Source: Rhizobiales bacterium Ga0077537
GTDB taxonomy: Bacteria > Pseudomonadota > Alphaproteobacteria > Rhizobiales > Hyphomicrobiaceae
Assembly: GCA_001464955.1 (NCBI GenBank)
Contig: LNEM01000009.1
Span: 434,001 to 498,000 of the forward strand
DNA length: 64,000 bases
Direction of reading: 5' to 3'
Shown here piece after piece: positions 36,609-48,248 of the stretch. The number at the start of each line of letters is the position of its first letter. The stretch's first letter is position 1. Position numbers and translations under genes: made by a program. The notes beneath the pieces are model-generated. The model had not been told where the DNA came from. It did no database searches and saw only the letters and a list, made by a program, of their open reading frames with translations.

Positions 36609-37499
36609 ATGAACGGACGCAAGGGCATGACGCCGGGGCGGGACGTGGGGCGTCTCGTCGAGATCATGGCGGAGCTGCGGACGCCCGTCACGGGCTGCCC
36701 GTGGGATCTCGAGCAGACCTTCGAGAGCATCATTCCCTACACCATCGAGGAAACGCACGAGGTGGCGGACGCGATCGAACGGCGCGACTTCGTGGATCTC
36801 AAGGAGGAACTCGGCGATCTGCTGCTGCAGGTCGTCTATCACGCGCAGTTGGCGCAGGAGGCCGGGCACTTCGATTTCGGCGACGTGGTGCACGGCATCA
36901 CGCGGAAGATGATCCGGCGGCATCCGCACGTGTTCGGCGACAGCCTCGCGCCCTCGGCCGGCGAGGCGAAGGCGAGCTGGGAGCGGATCAAGCGGGAAGA
37001 AAAGGCGGAGCGGCTGGCGGAGCGTCTCGCAGCGGAGACCAGCGCAGAGCCGGAGGCGAACGCCGCGGCGAAGACGGTCGGTCTCCTCGCGTCTGTCCCG
37101 ATGGCGCTGCCGGCGCTGTCTCGCGCCCTCAAGTTGCAGGACAAAGCCGCGTCGGTCGGGTTCGACTGGCCGTCGCTCGCGCCGGTCTTCGACAAGGTGC
37201 GGGAGGAGATCGGAGAGCTGGAAGAGGCCGTCCGGGTACCAGCCGACGGTGACCCGGATCAGCGGCGGCAACGGATCGCGGACGAACTCGGTGATCTTCT
37301 CTTCGTCCTCGCCAATGTGGCGCGGCATCTCGACATCGACGCGGAGACGGCGCTGCGAGGCACCAACGCCAAGTTCGTCCGTCGTTTCTCGACCATCGAA
37401 GCGCGCCTTGCGGAGACCGGGCGGACGCCTGCCGAGAGCGATCTCGCCGAGATGGATCGGCTCTGGAACGAGGCCAAGGCCGGCGAGCGGAAGGGCTAG
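36609..37499 (+). CDS. mazG: Nucleoside triphosphate pyrophosphohydrolase
   Basis: MazG hydrolyses (d)NTPs to monophosphates, housecleaning abnormal nucleotides and lowering (p)ppGpp after starvation. The 296-residue protein has two MazG domains, each with the metal-binding EExxE...ExxD helix pair: [12 protein letters not shown] with [10 protein letters not shown], and [11 protein letters not shown] with [10 protein letters not shown]. The last four bases (CTAG, 37496-37499) also form the stop of the convergent hflX. Confidence 0.95.
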   Translation: MNGRKGMTPGRDVGRLVEIMAELRTPVTGCPWDLEQTFESIIPYTIEETHEVADAIERRDFVDLKEELGDLLLQVVYHAQLAQEAGHFDFGDVVHGITRKMIRRHPHVFGDSLAPSAGEAKASWERIKREEKAERLAERLAAETSAEPEANAAAKTVGLLASVPMALPALSRALKLQDKAASVGFDWPSLAPVFDKVREEIGELEEAVRVPADGDPDQRRQRIADELGDLLFVLANVARHLDIDAETALRGTNAKFVRRFSTIEARLAETGRTPAESDLAEMDRLWNEAKAGERKG

Positions 37500-38821
37500 A
37501 GCTTGAGGCGGCTCTCGAAGCGGTGGCGGTGCTCGGCCGGTACGCGCACCTTCATGTGCGCCGCGCCGTCGGCATCCGCCTCGCGGGAGACGACTTCGCC
37601 ATTCTCGTAGATCCAGGCGAGGAGGCGTCCGTCTTCGGGCGGGACGACGACGTCGAGGAGGACGTCGGCGGCCGAGAGGCGCATATCGATAGCACCGAGG
37701 AGTGCCTCGACACCCTCGCCCGTCATGGCCGAGAGCAGCACCGGCTGCGGGTCCTGTCGCCGCGCCGCGCGTGTGATTTCCTCGCGGCGGTCGGGGTCGA
37801 GGCGGTCGACCTTGTTCCAGACCTCGAGCATGTGAGCAGTCGGGCCGTCGGTGGCGACGCCGAGCCCGGTGAGCACGTGCAGGACGTCGGCCGCCTGAGC
37901 CTCGCTCTCGGGATGGGAAATGTCGCGCACATGCAGGATGAGGTCGGCTTCGATCACCTCCTCCAGCGTGGCGCGGAAGGCGGCGACGAGCATGGTCGGC
38001 AGATCGGAGATGAAGCCGACGGTGTCGGACAGGATGATGCGCCGGCCGCTTGCCATCCGGATCTCGCGCATGGTCGGATCGAGGGTGGCGAAGACCTGGT
38101 CCTTGGCGAAGACACTCGCCCCGGTCACCCGGTTGAAGAGCGTGGACTTGCCGGCATTGGTGTAGCCGACGATGGCGACGATCGGGTATGGCACCCGACG
38201 GCGGCCGGCGCGGTGCAGTTCGCGCGTGCGGACGACGGCTTCGAGTTCGGTCTTCAGCGCGTCGATGCGATCCTGGATCAGGCGGCGGTCGAGTTCGAGC
38301 TGGGTTTCGCCCGGGCCACCGAGGAAGCCGGCGCCGCCCCGCTGGCGCTCGAGATGGGTCCAGCTGCGGACGAGACGGCTCTTCTGATAGGTGAGGTGGG
38401 CCAACTCCACCTGCAGGCGGCCTTCGCGCGTGCGTGCCCGCCGGCCGAAGATCTCGAGGATGAGGCCCGTCCGGTCGACGACCTTGGCGTTCCATGCCTT
38501 TTCTAGGTTGCGCTGCTGGATCGGCGTCACGGCGTGGTCGACGATGACGAGCGTGCTGTGGCTCTCCTCGACGAGAACACGGATCTCCTCGACCTTGCCG
38601 GAGCCGAACAGCGTGCCCGGTCTCGGCAAAGGCACCGGCACGATCAGATTCTCGGCAACGTCGAGATCGATGGCCTGGGCGAGGCCGACAGCCTCGGCGA
38701 GGCGATCCTCGGGGCTATGAAGCGAGACGCGCGGCACCGTGCCGTTGCCAGCGTTGCCGGTGTTGCGGGTGAGGACAGGCGCCAGAACAATAGCGCGGGT
38801 CGGGGGAACGTCGCGTTCCAC
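37496..38821 (-). CDS. hflX: GTPase HflX
   Basis: HflX is a ribosome-binding GTPase that splits stalled or heat-damaged 70S ribosomes. The 441-residue protein has the HflX N-terminal domain ([14 protein letters not shown]), a coiled segment rich in Arg/Glu ([14 protein letters not shown]) and a G domain with [14 protein letters not shown] and NKVD. The frame upstream to the hfq stop contains no ATG, GTG or TTG, so GTG 38821 is the only standard start. It has no clear Shine-Dalgarno, so translation may depend on hfq, which ends 60 nt upstream in the same frame. Confidence 0.94.
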   Translation of the reverse strand: MERDVPPTRAIVLAPVLTRNTGNAGNGTVPRVSLHSPEDRLAEAVGLAQAIDLDVAENLIVPVPLPRPGTLFGSGKVEEIRVLVEESHSTLVIVDHAVTPIQQRNLEKAWNAKVVDRTGLILEIFGRRARTREGRLQVELAHLTYQKSRLVRSWTHLERQRGGAGFLGGPGETQLELDRRLIQDRIDALKTELEAVVRTRELHRAGRRRVPYPIVAIVGYTNAGKSTLFNRVTGASVFAKDQVFATLDPTMREIRMASGRRIILSDTVGFISDLPTMLVAAFRATLEEVIEADLILHVRDISHPESEAQAADVLHVLTGLGVATDGPTAHMLEVWNKVDRLDPDRREEITRAARRQDPQPVLLSAMTGEGVEALLGAIDMRLSAADVLLDVVVPPEDGRLLAWIYENGEVVSREADADGAAHMKVRVPAEHRHRFESRLKL

Positions 38822-38881
38822 CAGTGCGCGCTTCGGTCTTGCGGGTTCGGTGTCTTCGATGTCGTCGCTGATGAGTTGTCT

Positions 38882-39136
38882 CTACCCTTGTGCGCCGTCT
38901 GCCGGATCGCTGTCCATCAGATGGACCGGTCCACCCGGCATGATCGTCGAGATCGCATGCTTATAAACGAGTTGGGAGTGGCCGTCGCGGCGCAAGAGCA
39001 CACAAAAATTGTCGAACCACGTGACGATGCCCTGGAGCTTGACGCCATTGATCAGGAAAATCGTCAGGGGCGTCTTGTTCTTGCGGACGTAGTTGAGGAA
39101 CGTGTCCTGGAGGCTTTGGGGACGTTCGGCGGCCAT
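38882..39136 (-). CDS. hfq: RNA chaperone Hfq
   Basis: Hfq forms a hexameric ring that pairs small RNAs with mRNAs. The 84-residue form has the Sm1 motif ([24 protein letters not shown]) and Sm2 motif ([12 protein letters not shown]). ATG 39136 ([13 protein letters not shown]) matches other alphaproteobacterial Hfq starts and has GGAAAG just upstream. The frame stays open for 62 further codons. An in-frame ATG at 39280 would add a Lys/Arg/Pro-rich extension but lacks a Shine-Dalgarno. The A-rich bases before the ATG contain several ARN triplets, the known Hfq distal-face target, so autoregulation is plausible. It lies between dat and hflX. Confidence 0.95.
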   Translation of the reverse strand: MAAERPQSLQDTFLNYVRKNKTPLTIFLINGVKLQGIVTWFDNFCVLLRRDGHSQLVYKHAISTIMPGGPVHLMDSDPADGAQG

Positions 39137-39307
39137 TTGCTTTCCGTTCTTGTTCTCTTTGGCGCTCTTGTTATCGGCTGCCGGCTCAGAGCCGGCGGTC
39201 GCGGTCGTTGCGTCCGGGCGCACGACTGGTGCGGTCCGGCTGCGGGTCGGGCGTGCGGGCTCGTCTCGATCTCGGGCCATGCAAATATCGCGGGTTGACA
39301 ATCTCTC

Positions 39308-39336
39308 ACCGTAAATTGTCACCGCTCCCTTCGCAA
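39308..39336 (-). promoter_or_regulatory. hfq: Candidate hfq promoter
   Basis: Read on the minus strand: TTGCGA (39336-39331), 17-bp spacer, TACGGT (39313-39308). It lies within CGCACTTGCGAA, a 12-mer also present at the dusB promoter. Transcription would start near 39300, leaving a leader of about 165 nt before the hfq ATG. Confidence 0.45.
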
Positions 39337-39386
39337 GTGCGTTGCCAACGGACGATAATGGCGTTGCCTGACCTTCGGCGCAGACA

Positions 39387-40253
39387 TCAGCTCAAGGGGG
39401 TGTGCTCGGCGACCTCGTGGAAGAGCGTGCGCAGCCGAAGCGTCAGCGTACCAGGCTCGCCGTTGGCAATGCTGCGGCCATCGATGGCGACGACCGGCAT
39501 GACGAGGCTGGTCGCCGAGGTGGTGAAGGCCTCGCGGGCCGTCTGGGCTTCGGCGACCGTGAACGGGCGCTCGACGAGCGCGATACCTTCCCGCGCGAGG
39601 AGGTCGAGGAGGGTGCGGCGGGTGATGCCGGGCAGCAGTGCGGGGCCCAGCGCGCGCGTCACGAGACGACCTTCGCGATCGACGATCCAGGCGTTCGAGG
39701 ACGCGCCTTCCGTCACGTGGCCGTCGGCGTCGACGAACCAGGCGTCGTCGGCGCCGGCGGCCTTGGCGGCCTCCTTGGCGAGGCTCGCGGGAAGGAGCAT
39801 CACGGTCTTGATGTTCGAGCGGTGCCAGCGAATGTCGGGCGCGGTCTGGACCGAGATGCCGCGGGCGGCGCGCGCCGCCCGTTTTGCCTGCGGGATCGAA
39901 CGCGCAAGACAGACGACCGTCGGCGGGGTGCCGGCGGGAGGAAACAGAAAGTCGCGCGGATGGGCGCCGCGGCTCACCTGCAGGTAGACGAGGCCGTCGG
40001 CCACGCGATTGCGGCGCACGGTCTCGGCGATGACGAGGCGCCAGGCCGCGTTGCTCATGGGGGCCGGGATCGACAGCGCGGCGAGCGACGTCGCCAATCG
40101 GTCGAGATGCCGTGTCGCATCGACGAGGGCACGGGCCTTCACCTCGATGACCTCGTAAACGGCATCGGCGAACTGAAATCCGCGGTCTTCGACATGGACG
40201 GCCGCGTCGGCATAGGGGCGGTAGGCACCATTCACATAGACGGCACGTGTCAT
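39387..40253 (-). CDS. dat: D-amino-acid aminotransferase (class IV PLP)
   Basis: This fold-type IV transaminase uses K149 ([11 protein letters not shown]) to bind PLP. The [11 protein letters not shown] segment at 95-105 resembles the substrate-carboxylate loop of D-alanine aminotransferases more than branched-chain enzymes. The 288 residues match the family. It would make D-glutamate or D-alanine equivalents for cell wall or degrade D-amino acids. The position between ntrX and hfq is conserved in several Hyphomicrobiales; trkA, found there in rhizobia, is absent. Class IV specificity is hard to call, so 4-amino-4-deoxychorismate lyase or BCAT-like activity cannot be excluded. Confidence 0.85.
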   Translation of the reverse strand: MTRAVYVNGAYRPYADAAVHVEDRGFQFADAVYEVIEVKARALVDATRHLDRLATSLAALSIPAPMSNAAWRLVIAETVRRNRVADGLVYLQVSRGAHPRDFLFPPAGTPPTVVCLARSIPQAKRAARAARGISVQTAPDIRWHRSNIKTVMLLPASLAKEAAKAAGADDAWFVDADGHVTEGASSNAWIVDREGRLVTRALGPALLPGITRRTLLDLLAREGIALVERPFTVAEAQTAREAFTTSATSLVMPVVAIDGRSIANGEPGTLTLRLRTLFHEVAEHTPLS

Positions 40254-40296
40254 CGAAGATCTCGCTCGCGATTGCGGCTGGTGGTGGATCGGCCCG

Positions 40297-41691
40297 TCAG
40301 GCCGGCTTCTGGTCGCCGGTTCGTTGGTCGGATCCGACGCCGAGGGCGCGCAGTTTGCGGTGAAGCGCCGAGCGCTCCATACCGACGAACTCGGCCGTTC
40401 GCGAGATGTTGCCGCCGAAGCGGTTGATCTGGGCGAGCAGGTACTCGCGCTCGAAGATCTCGCGGGCCTCGCGCAGCGGCATCGACATCAGATGCTCGGC
40501 GCCACCATTGACGGGGAGCGGCACGTTCGAGCCGATCTCTTCCGGAAGCATGTCGGCGGTGATGACCGTGCCCGGTTCGCCGCCGGAGAGGATCAGCAGC
40601 CGCTCGATGTTGTTGCGCAGCTCGCGGACGTTGCCCGGCCAGTCGTGGGCCTGCAGCACCGCGATGGCGTCGTCGCCGATCTTCCTCGGCGCGAGGCCCG
40701 ACGCCGACGAGAGCTGGCCGACGAAGTACTCGATCAGCGCGGGAATGTCGTCGCGGCGCTCGGCGAGGCTCGGCACGCGCAGCGGGACCACCGACAGACG
40801 ATGGTAGAGATCCTGGCGGAAGCGGCCGTCCTGCATCTCGCGCTCGAGGTCGCGGCTCGTCGAGGAGATGATGCGGACGTCGACTGCGACCTTGTTGGCG
40901 CCACCGATGCGCAGGAACTTCTGCTCGACGAGGACGCGAAGCACCTTGCCCTGCGTCTCCATCGGCATGTCGGCCACCTCGTCGATGTAGAGGGTCCCGC
41001 CATGGGCCTCCTCGAGGGCGCCGACCTTGCGCGGTCCCGATCGATCCTCGGTGCCGAACAGTTCCTCCTCGACGCGATCGGGGGCCATGGCGGCGGCGTT
41101 CAGCACCACGAACGGGCCTTCAGCGCGCAGCGATTTGGCGTGGATGGCGCGCGCGGCCAGTTCCTTGCCGGTGCCGGACGAGCCGCGGATCAGGATGCGG
41201 CTGTTCGTCGGAGCGACGCGGTCGATCTGGCTCTTCAGGGCGTTGACGGCGGTCGACTTGCCGACCATGTCGCTGCTCTGGGTCGAGCGCTCGCGCAGCT
41301 CCTTCACTTCGCGACGGAGCTGGGACGCCTCGAGCGCGCGCAGCGTCACGAGGATCAGGCGGTCGGCCTTGAACGGCTTTTCGATGTAGTCGTAGGCGCC
41401 GCGCCGGATGGCGGTGACGGCGGTCTCGATGTTGCCGTGGCCCGAGATGATGACCACCGGCAGGTCGGGATGGGCGCGCTTGATGTGCGAGAGCACCTCG
41501 AGGCCGTCGAGGCGGCTTCCCTGCAGCCAGATATCCAGGATGACGAGGTGCGGGCGCCGGTCCTCGATCGCGCGAAGCGCCTCGTCGGCGTCCCGGGCCG
41601 AGCGCGTGCCGTGGCCTTCGTCCTCGAGGATGCCCGCGATCAGCTCGCGGATGTCCGTCTCGTCGTCGACAATCAGGATGTCGGCTGCCAT
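40297..41691 (-). CDS. ntrX: Nitrogen response regulator NtrX
   Basis: This is the response regulator partner of NtrY. In order along 464 residues: receiver domain (D53 in LVILDIW), AAA+ domain with Walker A GSSGTGKE, and a Fis-type helix-turn-helix (ISRTAEFVGMERSALHRKLRALG). The L1 loop reads FGTEDRSGPRKVGALEEA, so the sigma-54-contacting GAFTGA motif is absent. NtrX therefore cannot act as a classical sigma-54 activator and probably works as a repressor or sigma-70 regulator of nitrogen, redox and envelope genes. ATG 41691 has AGGAG 6 nt upstream; 31 nt after ntrY. Confidence 0.95.
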   Translation of the reverse strand: MAADILIVDDETDIRELIAGILEDEGHGTRSARDADEALRAIEDRRPHLVILDIWLQGSRLDGLEVLSHIKRAHPDLPVVIISGHGNIETAVTAIRRGAYDYIEKPFKADRLILVTLRALEASQLRREVKELRERSTQSSDMVGKSTAVNALKSQIDRVAPTNSRILIRGSSGTGKELAARAIHAKSLRAEGPFVVLNAAAMAPDRVEEELFGTEDRSGPRKVGALEEAHGGTLYIDEVADMPMETQGKVLRVLVEQKFLRIGGANKVAVDVRIISSTSRDLEREMQDGRFRQDLYHRLSVVPLRVPSLAERRDDIPALIEYFVGQLSSASGLAPRKIGDDAIAVLQAHDWPGNVRELRNNIERLLILSGGEPGTVITADMLPEEIGSNVPLPVNGGAEHLMSMPLREAREIFEREYLLAQINRFGGNISRTAEFVGMERSALHRKLRALGVGSDQRTGDQKPA

Positions 41692-41722
41692 GTCTCGCTC
41701 CTGGCTTCCTTGGTCGCGTTGG

Positions 41723-44155
41723 TCATGCTTCGGCGCGCACCGGGTGGGTAGACCCGGCACTGGTATTCGAGGGGACCGGGCCCGAAACGTCGGCGGGGCG
41801 GCGGCTCACAGGGAGGGACAGGCGGACGAGCGCGCCGCGGGTCCGGCCGGGGCCGGGCGGGGCGTCTTCAAGCGAGAGCGTGCCGCCGTGCTGCTCGACG
41901 ATCTTCTGGACGATGGCGAGGCCGAGGCCCGTCCCCTTGCTGCCCTTGGTGGTGACGTAAGGCTCGAGCAGGCGGGCGCGCTGCTGGCGGGGCAAGCCGA
42001 GGCCGTTGTCGATCACCTCGATGTCGATCTTGTCGCCGCTCGGGCGGATGATGGTCTCGATGGCACCGGTCCAGTCCGGCGCCGCGTCCGCGCTCTCGCC
42101 GGCGGAGACGACGCTTTCGGTGGCGTTCTTCACGAGGTTCGTCAGTGCCTGCGAGATGAGGCGGCGATCGATCGGGGCCAACACCTGGCCGTCCGGCATG
42201 GTGAGCGTGTAGGTGATGGCGGGGTGGCTTTCGCGGAACAGAATGACCGGCTCCTGAACGGCGGGCTTCAGATCCGAGATCTCGATCTCGGGGCGCGGCA
42301 CGCGGGCGAAGGCTGCGAACTCGTCGACCATGGTCTTGATGTCGCCGACCTGGCGCACGATGGTGTCAGTCAGCTTCTCGAAAGTCTCGCGATCGGTCTG
42401 GATGGAGCCGGCGTATTTCCGCCGCAGCCGCTCGGCCGAGAGTTGTATCGGCGTGAGCGGGTTCTTGATCTCGTGGGCGATGCGGCGTGCAACGTCGGCC
42501 CAGGCCGAGGAGCGCTGGGCGACGACGAGGTCGGTGATGTCGTCGAAGGTGATGACGCTGCCACCGCCGCCGCCGGCCTGTTCGCCGGTGATGCGGATCG
42601 AGAAGCGCCGGTCTTCGCCGTCGACGGACAGCGCGACGTCGTGGGGGCCGCGGGGCTTGAAACCCGTGCCGTCTCCGGCAAGAGCGGCGGCGAGGGCCGG
42701 CAGCGCTTCGGGCAGCGCGCGTCCCGTGACCTCGGTGGCGGAAATGCCGAGCAGTTTCTCGGCCGACGGGTTGACGAGGCGGATCACGTTGTCGGGGCCG
42801 AGGCCGACGACGCCAGCCGACACGCCGGACAGCACGGCTTCCATGAAGCGGCGGCGCTCGGTGAGCTGCTCGTTGGCGGACACGAGGGCGAACCGCTGGC
42901 GGGAGAGTTCGCTCGTCATGTTGTTGAAGTCGCGCGACAGGCGCCGGAGGTCCCCTTCCCCGCGGCGCAACGGGAGCACGACGTCGAGGTCGCCCTGGGC
43001 GACGCGCTGGGCGGCACCGATGAGGCGGCGTATCGGGGCCACGAGATGGCGTGCGAACCAGAGGCCGACCCAGATCGCGGCCAGCATGCCGGTGAAGGCG
43101 ATCATGAAATACATCACGCCGTGGGCGAGCTTCGGGCCGCCGCGGGCGCGCCGGAGGCGCTCGTACTCGTCGACGGCGGCCTGTGTGCGTTGCAAATGCC
43201 CGACCACCGTCGGGTTCACGCTGCGGGCGACGTAAAGGAAATGGTCCGGCAGGTGGGCCAGCCGGGAGACGGCGCCGACGCGGAAGGTGTCGCGTGGCAT
43301 CAGGAGCTGGACCTGGCCGGCGGCGGCCCGGCTCATGACCTCCGGTCCGGGTGGCGTGAACGGCACCCGGCTGTCTGCCTGTTGCAGCACGACGGGCTGG
43401 CCGCGCGCATCGATGACTGCCGCGAACGAAAGATCGCGGAGACCGGTCTGCGCCATGATCACGTTCTGGAGACGCGCGATGCCGGACGCACCGACCGCTT
43501 TCTCGGCGGCGACGTCGTCAAGGTCCTTGGCCATGTTGACGACGTCGGTGCGGATCACCTGCCCATGCTCGGCGAGGTAGGCGTTGGCGACGTCGAGGGA
43601 CGACGCCACGATGGTGCGCGTGCGGCTCGAGAACCACGTGTCGAGCGACCGGGAGAACGTCGTCGTGGCTGCAATCGCCAGCAGGAGAGCCGGTAACGCC
43701 GCAATGATGGTGAACAGGCCGACGATGCGGACATGGATGCGGGCGCCGGCAACCTTGTTCTGCCATGCGCGCCACAAACCGACGGCCTGAACGCCGAGGA
43801 CCGCGCACATGGCCGCAATGAGCAGGATGTTGACCGCCAGTACGCCGAGAACGATGTCGTTCCTCGGCGCGATCGGCGTCAGACCGGTCAGGATCAGATA
43901 GGTCGCGAGCCCCGAAACGAGTGACAGGACGACGATGACGAGACCGGTCCAGAAGGCGCGCGGGCTGGATGCCGGCATGGCGAGGTCGTCGGAGGCTGGC
44001 GCAATGGCCGTGGCGTCGCTGCCGCTGTCCTCTTGAACCTCATCGGCGCGGAGGCGGTCGCCGAGAGCCGCAAGACGGCCCCGGAACGCCGTCCACGCGC
44101 CGGCCAGTCGCTGTCTCAGCGCCGTCAGCCAATGGTCGGTCGAGGGGTCCTGCAA
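41723..44155 (-). CDS. ntrY: Nitrogen/redox sensor histidine kinase NtrY
   Basis: This 810-residue inner-membrane kinase has N-terminal transmembrane helices (about 70-160), a periplasmic sensor segment, a further helix with HAMP domain (ARHLVAPIRRLIGAAQRVAQGDLDV), a PAS domain, HisKA with the phospho-accepting His near 561 ([15 protein letters not shown]) and a HATPase domain (GLGLPRQQ, GTGLGLAIVQ). The called start is TTG 44155 with a poor Shine-Dalgarno; a later ATG at residue 60 is possible. The 235-nt gap to ntrC upstream contains TTAACCTT, one mismatch from a CtrA half-site, and probably a second promoter. Confidence 0.93.
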   Translation of the reverse strand: MQDPSTDHWLTALRQRLAGAWTAFRGRLAALGDRLRADEVQEDSGSDATAIAPASDDLAMPASSPRAFWTGLVIVVLSLVSGLATYLILTGLTPIAPRNDIVLGVLAVNILLIAAMCAVLGVQAVGLWRAWQNKVAGARIHVRIVGLFTIIAALPALLLAIAATTTFSRSLDTWFSSRTRTIVASSLDVANAYLAEHGQVIRTDVVNMAKDLDDVAAEKAVGASGIARLQNVIMAQTGLRDLSFAAVIDARGQPVVLQQADSRVPFTPPGPEVMSRAAAGQVQLLMPRDTFRVGAVSRLAHLPDHFLYVARSVNPTVVGHLQRTQAAVDEYERLRRARGGPKLAHGVMYFMIAFTGMLAAIWVGLWFARHLVAPIRRLIGAAQRVAQGDLDVVLPLRRGEGDLRRLSRDFNNMTSELSRQRFALVSANEQLTERRRFMEAVLSGVSAGVVGLGPDNVIRLVNPSAEKLLGISATEVTGRALPEALPALAAALAGDGTGFKPRGPHDVALSVDGEDRRFSIRITGEQAGGGGGSVITFDDITDLVVAQRSSAWADVARRIAHEIKNPLTPIQLSAERLRRKYAGSIQTDRETFEKLTDTIVRQVGDIKTMVDEFAAFARVPRPEIEISDLKPAVQEPVILFRESHPAITYTLTMPDGQVLAPIDRRLISQALTNLVKNATESVVSAGESADAAPDWTGAIETIIRPSGDKIDIEVIDNGLGLPRQQRARLLEPYVTTKGSKGTGLGLAIVQKIVEQHGGTLSLEDAPPGPGRTRGALVRLSLPVSRRPADVSGPVPSNTSAGSTHPVRAEA

Positions 44156-44390
44156 GGTCTCTGTTCTCGCGCTTCGGCTACGGGGCCGGGCTGGTGTCGC
44201 GATGGTGCCCGAGCGGTGAAAATCGGCTGGTCAGTATGAGACGCCACACTGTGACTTTTTCGCGACATTCGGCTGAATTAACCTTGTGAGCCGCGACCGT
44301 CAAGTGATGCCTGACGCTTCGCGCGTCGCCGATGCTCAGCCCTGCGCGCATTCTCTCGGGCGTGCCGCGAATTAGGCGCGGCGGCTCATC

Positions 44391-45839
<1,449 letters not shown>

Positions 45840-45843
45840 GATG

Positions 45844-47004
45844 CTATCCCTGATCGTCTCTTGAGGATTTCCGCACCGGCCGGTCGCCGATGGGAAGGAG
45901 GACGCGGAAGATCGTGCGCGGAGGCTCGCTCTCGCACTCGATGATGCCGCCGTGGTCGCCGATGATCTTGGCGACGAGCGCGAGGCCGAGGCCCGTGCCC
46001 GTCGGTTTCGAGGTGACGAACGCATCGAAGAGATGGGGGCGCATGCCGTCGGGAACGCCCGGGCCGTCGTCCTCGACCTCGATGCAGAGCGGCAGCGACA
46101 CGCGATCGCGGCTGCCCTTGACGGAGAGGCGGACGCCAGGACGGAACGACGTGCGCATGATGATGCGGCCGCCGTCCTGCTTGCTCGAGATGGATTCGGC
46201 GGCATTCTTCACGAGATTGAGGAAGGCCTGCACCAGTTTGTCGCGATTGACGGACACCGGCGGCAGGGACGGGTCGTAGTCCGACACGAGGCGCATGCCG
46301 CGCGCAAAGCCAGAGCCCGACAGCTTGAGCACATGATCGAGGATGGCGTGGATGTTCACCGGCTCGGTGACGAGCGGGCGTTCGTCGCCGAACACTTCCA
46401 TGCGGTCGACGAGGGCGCGGATGCGGTCGGTCTCGCTGCAAATGAGTTCGGCGAGCTGGCGGTCCTCGTCGTTGAGCGACGGCTCGAGGAGCTGGGCTGC
46501 GCCGCGGATGCCCGACAGGGGGTTCTTGATCTCGTGGGCGAGGACAGCGGCCAGTCCCGACACCGAGCGGGCCGCTGCCCGGTGCGTCAGCTGGCGCTCG
46601 ATCATCTGGGCCATGGAGCGCTGCTGGAGCATGACGAGCGTCAGTTCCTGGCTCTCGGGCAACGGCCCGGCGTGGATGTCGACGATGCGCTGGGTCTGGG
46701 TCTTCGGCGTGACGACGCCGACGCCATACTCGTTGACGGTGAACCCCGTCCGGCGGACGTCCCGCACGAGCGCCACCAACGGACATCCGAAAGCGACCAG
46801 TTCCTCCATCCGCAAGCGCTTCAGGAGCGCCTGGCTCGCCTCGAAGAAGATCTCGGCGGCGGTATTGGCGTAGATCACGCGCTCGTCCTCGGCGAGGACG
46901 AGTATCGGGTGAGGCAGCGCCGCCAGCAGCAAGTCGTGCGCGACGTGGCGACGGGCCGTCGTCACGGGCGGGGCCAGGGGGCGAGGCACGTCGGATGCGC
47001 TCAT
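45844..47004 (-). CDS. ntrB: Nitrogen sensor kinase NtrB
   Basis: This soluble kinase/phosphatase responds to PII. The 386-residue protein has a PAS domain ([20 protein letters not shown]), HisKA with His near 155 ([20 protein letters not shown]) and HATPase ([18 protein letters not shown]). ATG 47004 overlaps the dusB stop by 4 nt and has GAGGAG 8 nt upstream, so ntrB is co-translated with dusB, the classic nifR3-ntrB-ntrC order. Confidence 0.96.
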   Translation of the reverse strand: MSASDVPRPLAPPVTTARRHVAHDLLLAALPHPILVLAEDERVIYANTAAEIFFEASQALLKRLRMEELVAFGCPLVALVRDVRRTGFTVNEYGVGVVTPKTQTQRIVDIHAGPLPESQELTLVMLQQRSMAQMIERQLTHRAAARSVSGLAAVLAHEIKNPLSGIRGAAQLLEPSLNDEDRQLAELICSETDRIRALVDRMEVFGDERPLVTEPVNIHAILDHVLKLSGSGFARGMRLVSDYDPSLPPVSVNRDKLVQAFLNLVKNAAESISSKQDGGRIIMRTSFRPGVRLSVKGSRDRVSLPLCIEVEDDGPGVPDGMRPHLFDAFVTSKPTGTGLGLALVAKIIGDHGGIIECESEPPRTIFRVLLPIGDRPVRKSSRDDQG

Positions 47005-48110
47005 GCAGCATGCTCCTCGGCTTCGACGTAGAAGTCGTGCAGACCGGCCAAGAGTTTCTCGGCGCACTCCTCGGTGCAGAGACGGCGGCGCCAGAGCCGG
47101 GCCGCCTCGCCGGGCATGCCGCTCGAGGCGATGTACCAGCCGACGTGCTTCCTCGCGTTCTTGAGGCCGAGCTGGCGGCCGTAGTGTTCGAGCATGTCGC
47201 TGATATGGGCGTGGGCGATGCTGCGCTGGCGCGCGAGTGATGGCGGGCCGGGATCGTCGCCACCGGAGAGCGTCGCCGCGATCCGGGCCGGCAACCATGG
47301 CGCTCCATAGGCACCGCGTCCGATCATCACGCCGTCCGCACCGGAACGGCTCATTGCGTCGCGCGCCTCAGCGGGGCCCGTGATGTCGCCGTTGACGACG
47401 ACTGGAATGGACACGGCCGCCTTGACGTCGGCGACGCGCCGCCAGTCAGCGGTTCCCTTGAAAAACTGGTTGCGGGTGCGGCCGTGAACGGTGACGAGGC
47501 GGATGCCGGCCTCCTCGGCGCGCCGCGCGATGGCGGGCGCGTTGACCGATCTGTCGTCCCAGCCGAGCCGCATCTTGAGTGTCACGGGCACACGGACGGC
47601 CTTGGTGACGGCTTCGACCAGCGCCAACGCCTGATCGGGTTCGCGCATCAAGGCGCTGCCGGAGAGGCGGCCCGTCACTTCGCGCGCCGGACAGCCCATG
47701 TTGATGTCGATGATCTCGGCGCCGGAGGCTTCCGCGATGCGGGCGCCCTCCGCCATCCAATGGGCCTCGCAGCCGACGAGTTGTATGGTGTGGGGGCTCA
47801 GACCGTCGCCGGAGGCGCGGCGGACGACGTCCGGCCGGGCGCCGACCAGTTCGCGGCTGGCGACCATCTCCGAGACGACGAGGCCGGCGCCAAGCTCGTG
47901 CGCCAGGCGGCGGAACGGCAGGTCGGACACACCCGACATGGGGGCAAGGAGGACGTTGTTCGGAAGGGTGTGGTGGCCGATACGTATTGGCGAAGCGCCC
48001 GTTTCGGGCTTCGGGACGGGGTCGAGCGGGTGGCCGCAATCGTCCCGCGCCGGCTCTCTCGGGCCGGTGCCGGCGGGTTCTGCCGAGCGTGCCTGATTAA
48101 TGGGCGTCAT
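47001..48110 (-). CDS. dusB: tRNA-dihydrouridine synthase
   Basis: This FMN enzyme (formerly NifR3) reduces uridines in the tRNA D-loop. The 369-residue TIM barrel has [13 protein letters not shown], the catalytic Cys in NMGCPAREV, and [10 protein letters not shown] 40-residue Pro-rich N-terminal extension precedes the barrel. ATG 48110 has AGAGA upstream, and a near-consensus promoter lies about 24 nt before it. It is first gene of the dusB-ntrB-ntrC operon and divergent from ispDF. Confidence 0.95.
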   Translation of the reverse strand: MTPINQARSAEPAGTGPREPARDDCGHPLDPVPKPETGASPIRIGHHTLPNNVLLAPMSGVSDLPFRRLAHELGAGLVVSEMVASRELVGARPDVVRRASGDGLSPHTIQLVGCEAHWMAEGARIAEASGAEIIDINMGCPAREVTGRLSGSALMREPDQALALVEAVTKAVRVPVTLKMRLGWDDRSVNAPAIARRAEEAGIRLVTVHGRTRNQFFKGTADWRRVADVKAAVSIPVVVNGDITGPAEARDAMSRSGADGVMIGRGAYGAPWLPARIAATLSGGDDPGPPSLARQRSIAHAHISDMLEHYGRQLGLKNARKHVGWYIASSGMPGEAARLWRRRLCTEECAEKLLAGLHDFYVEAEEHAA

Positions 48111-48133
48111 GGTTCTCTGCCTGTTCTTGTGGC

Positions 48134-48162
48134 AATCTACGGTCGCTCTGGCGCGTTCGCAA
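48134..48162 (-). promoter_or_regulatory. dusB: Candidate dusB-ntrBC promoter
   Basis: Read on the minus strand: TTGCGA (48162-48157), 17-bp spacer, TAGATT (48139-48134). The -35 is embedded in an inverted repeat TTCGCA-AG-TGCGAA (48156-48169), which overlaps the likely ispDF control region. The leader would be only about 17 nt. Confidence 0.5.
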
Positions 48163-48248
48163 GTGCGAAGTTGAGCCATCGTGCGGTTTTGCAAGTCTCG
48201 GTGATACGGACTACTTGGAGAGAACGAAGCAATTCTGGAGGTCGACCG

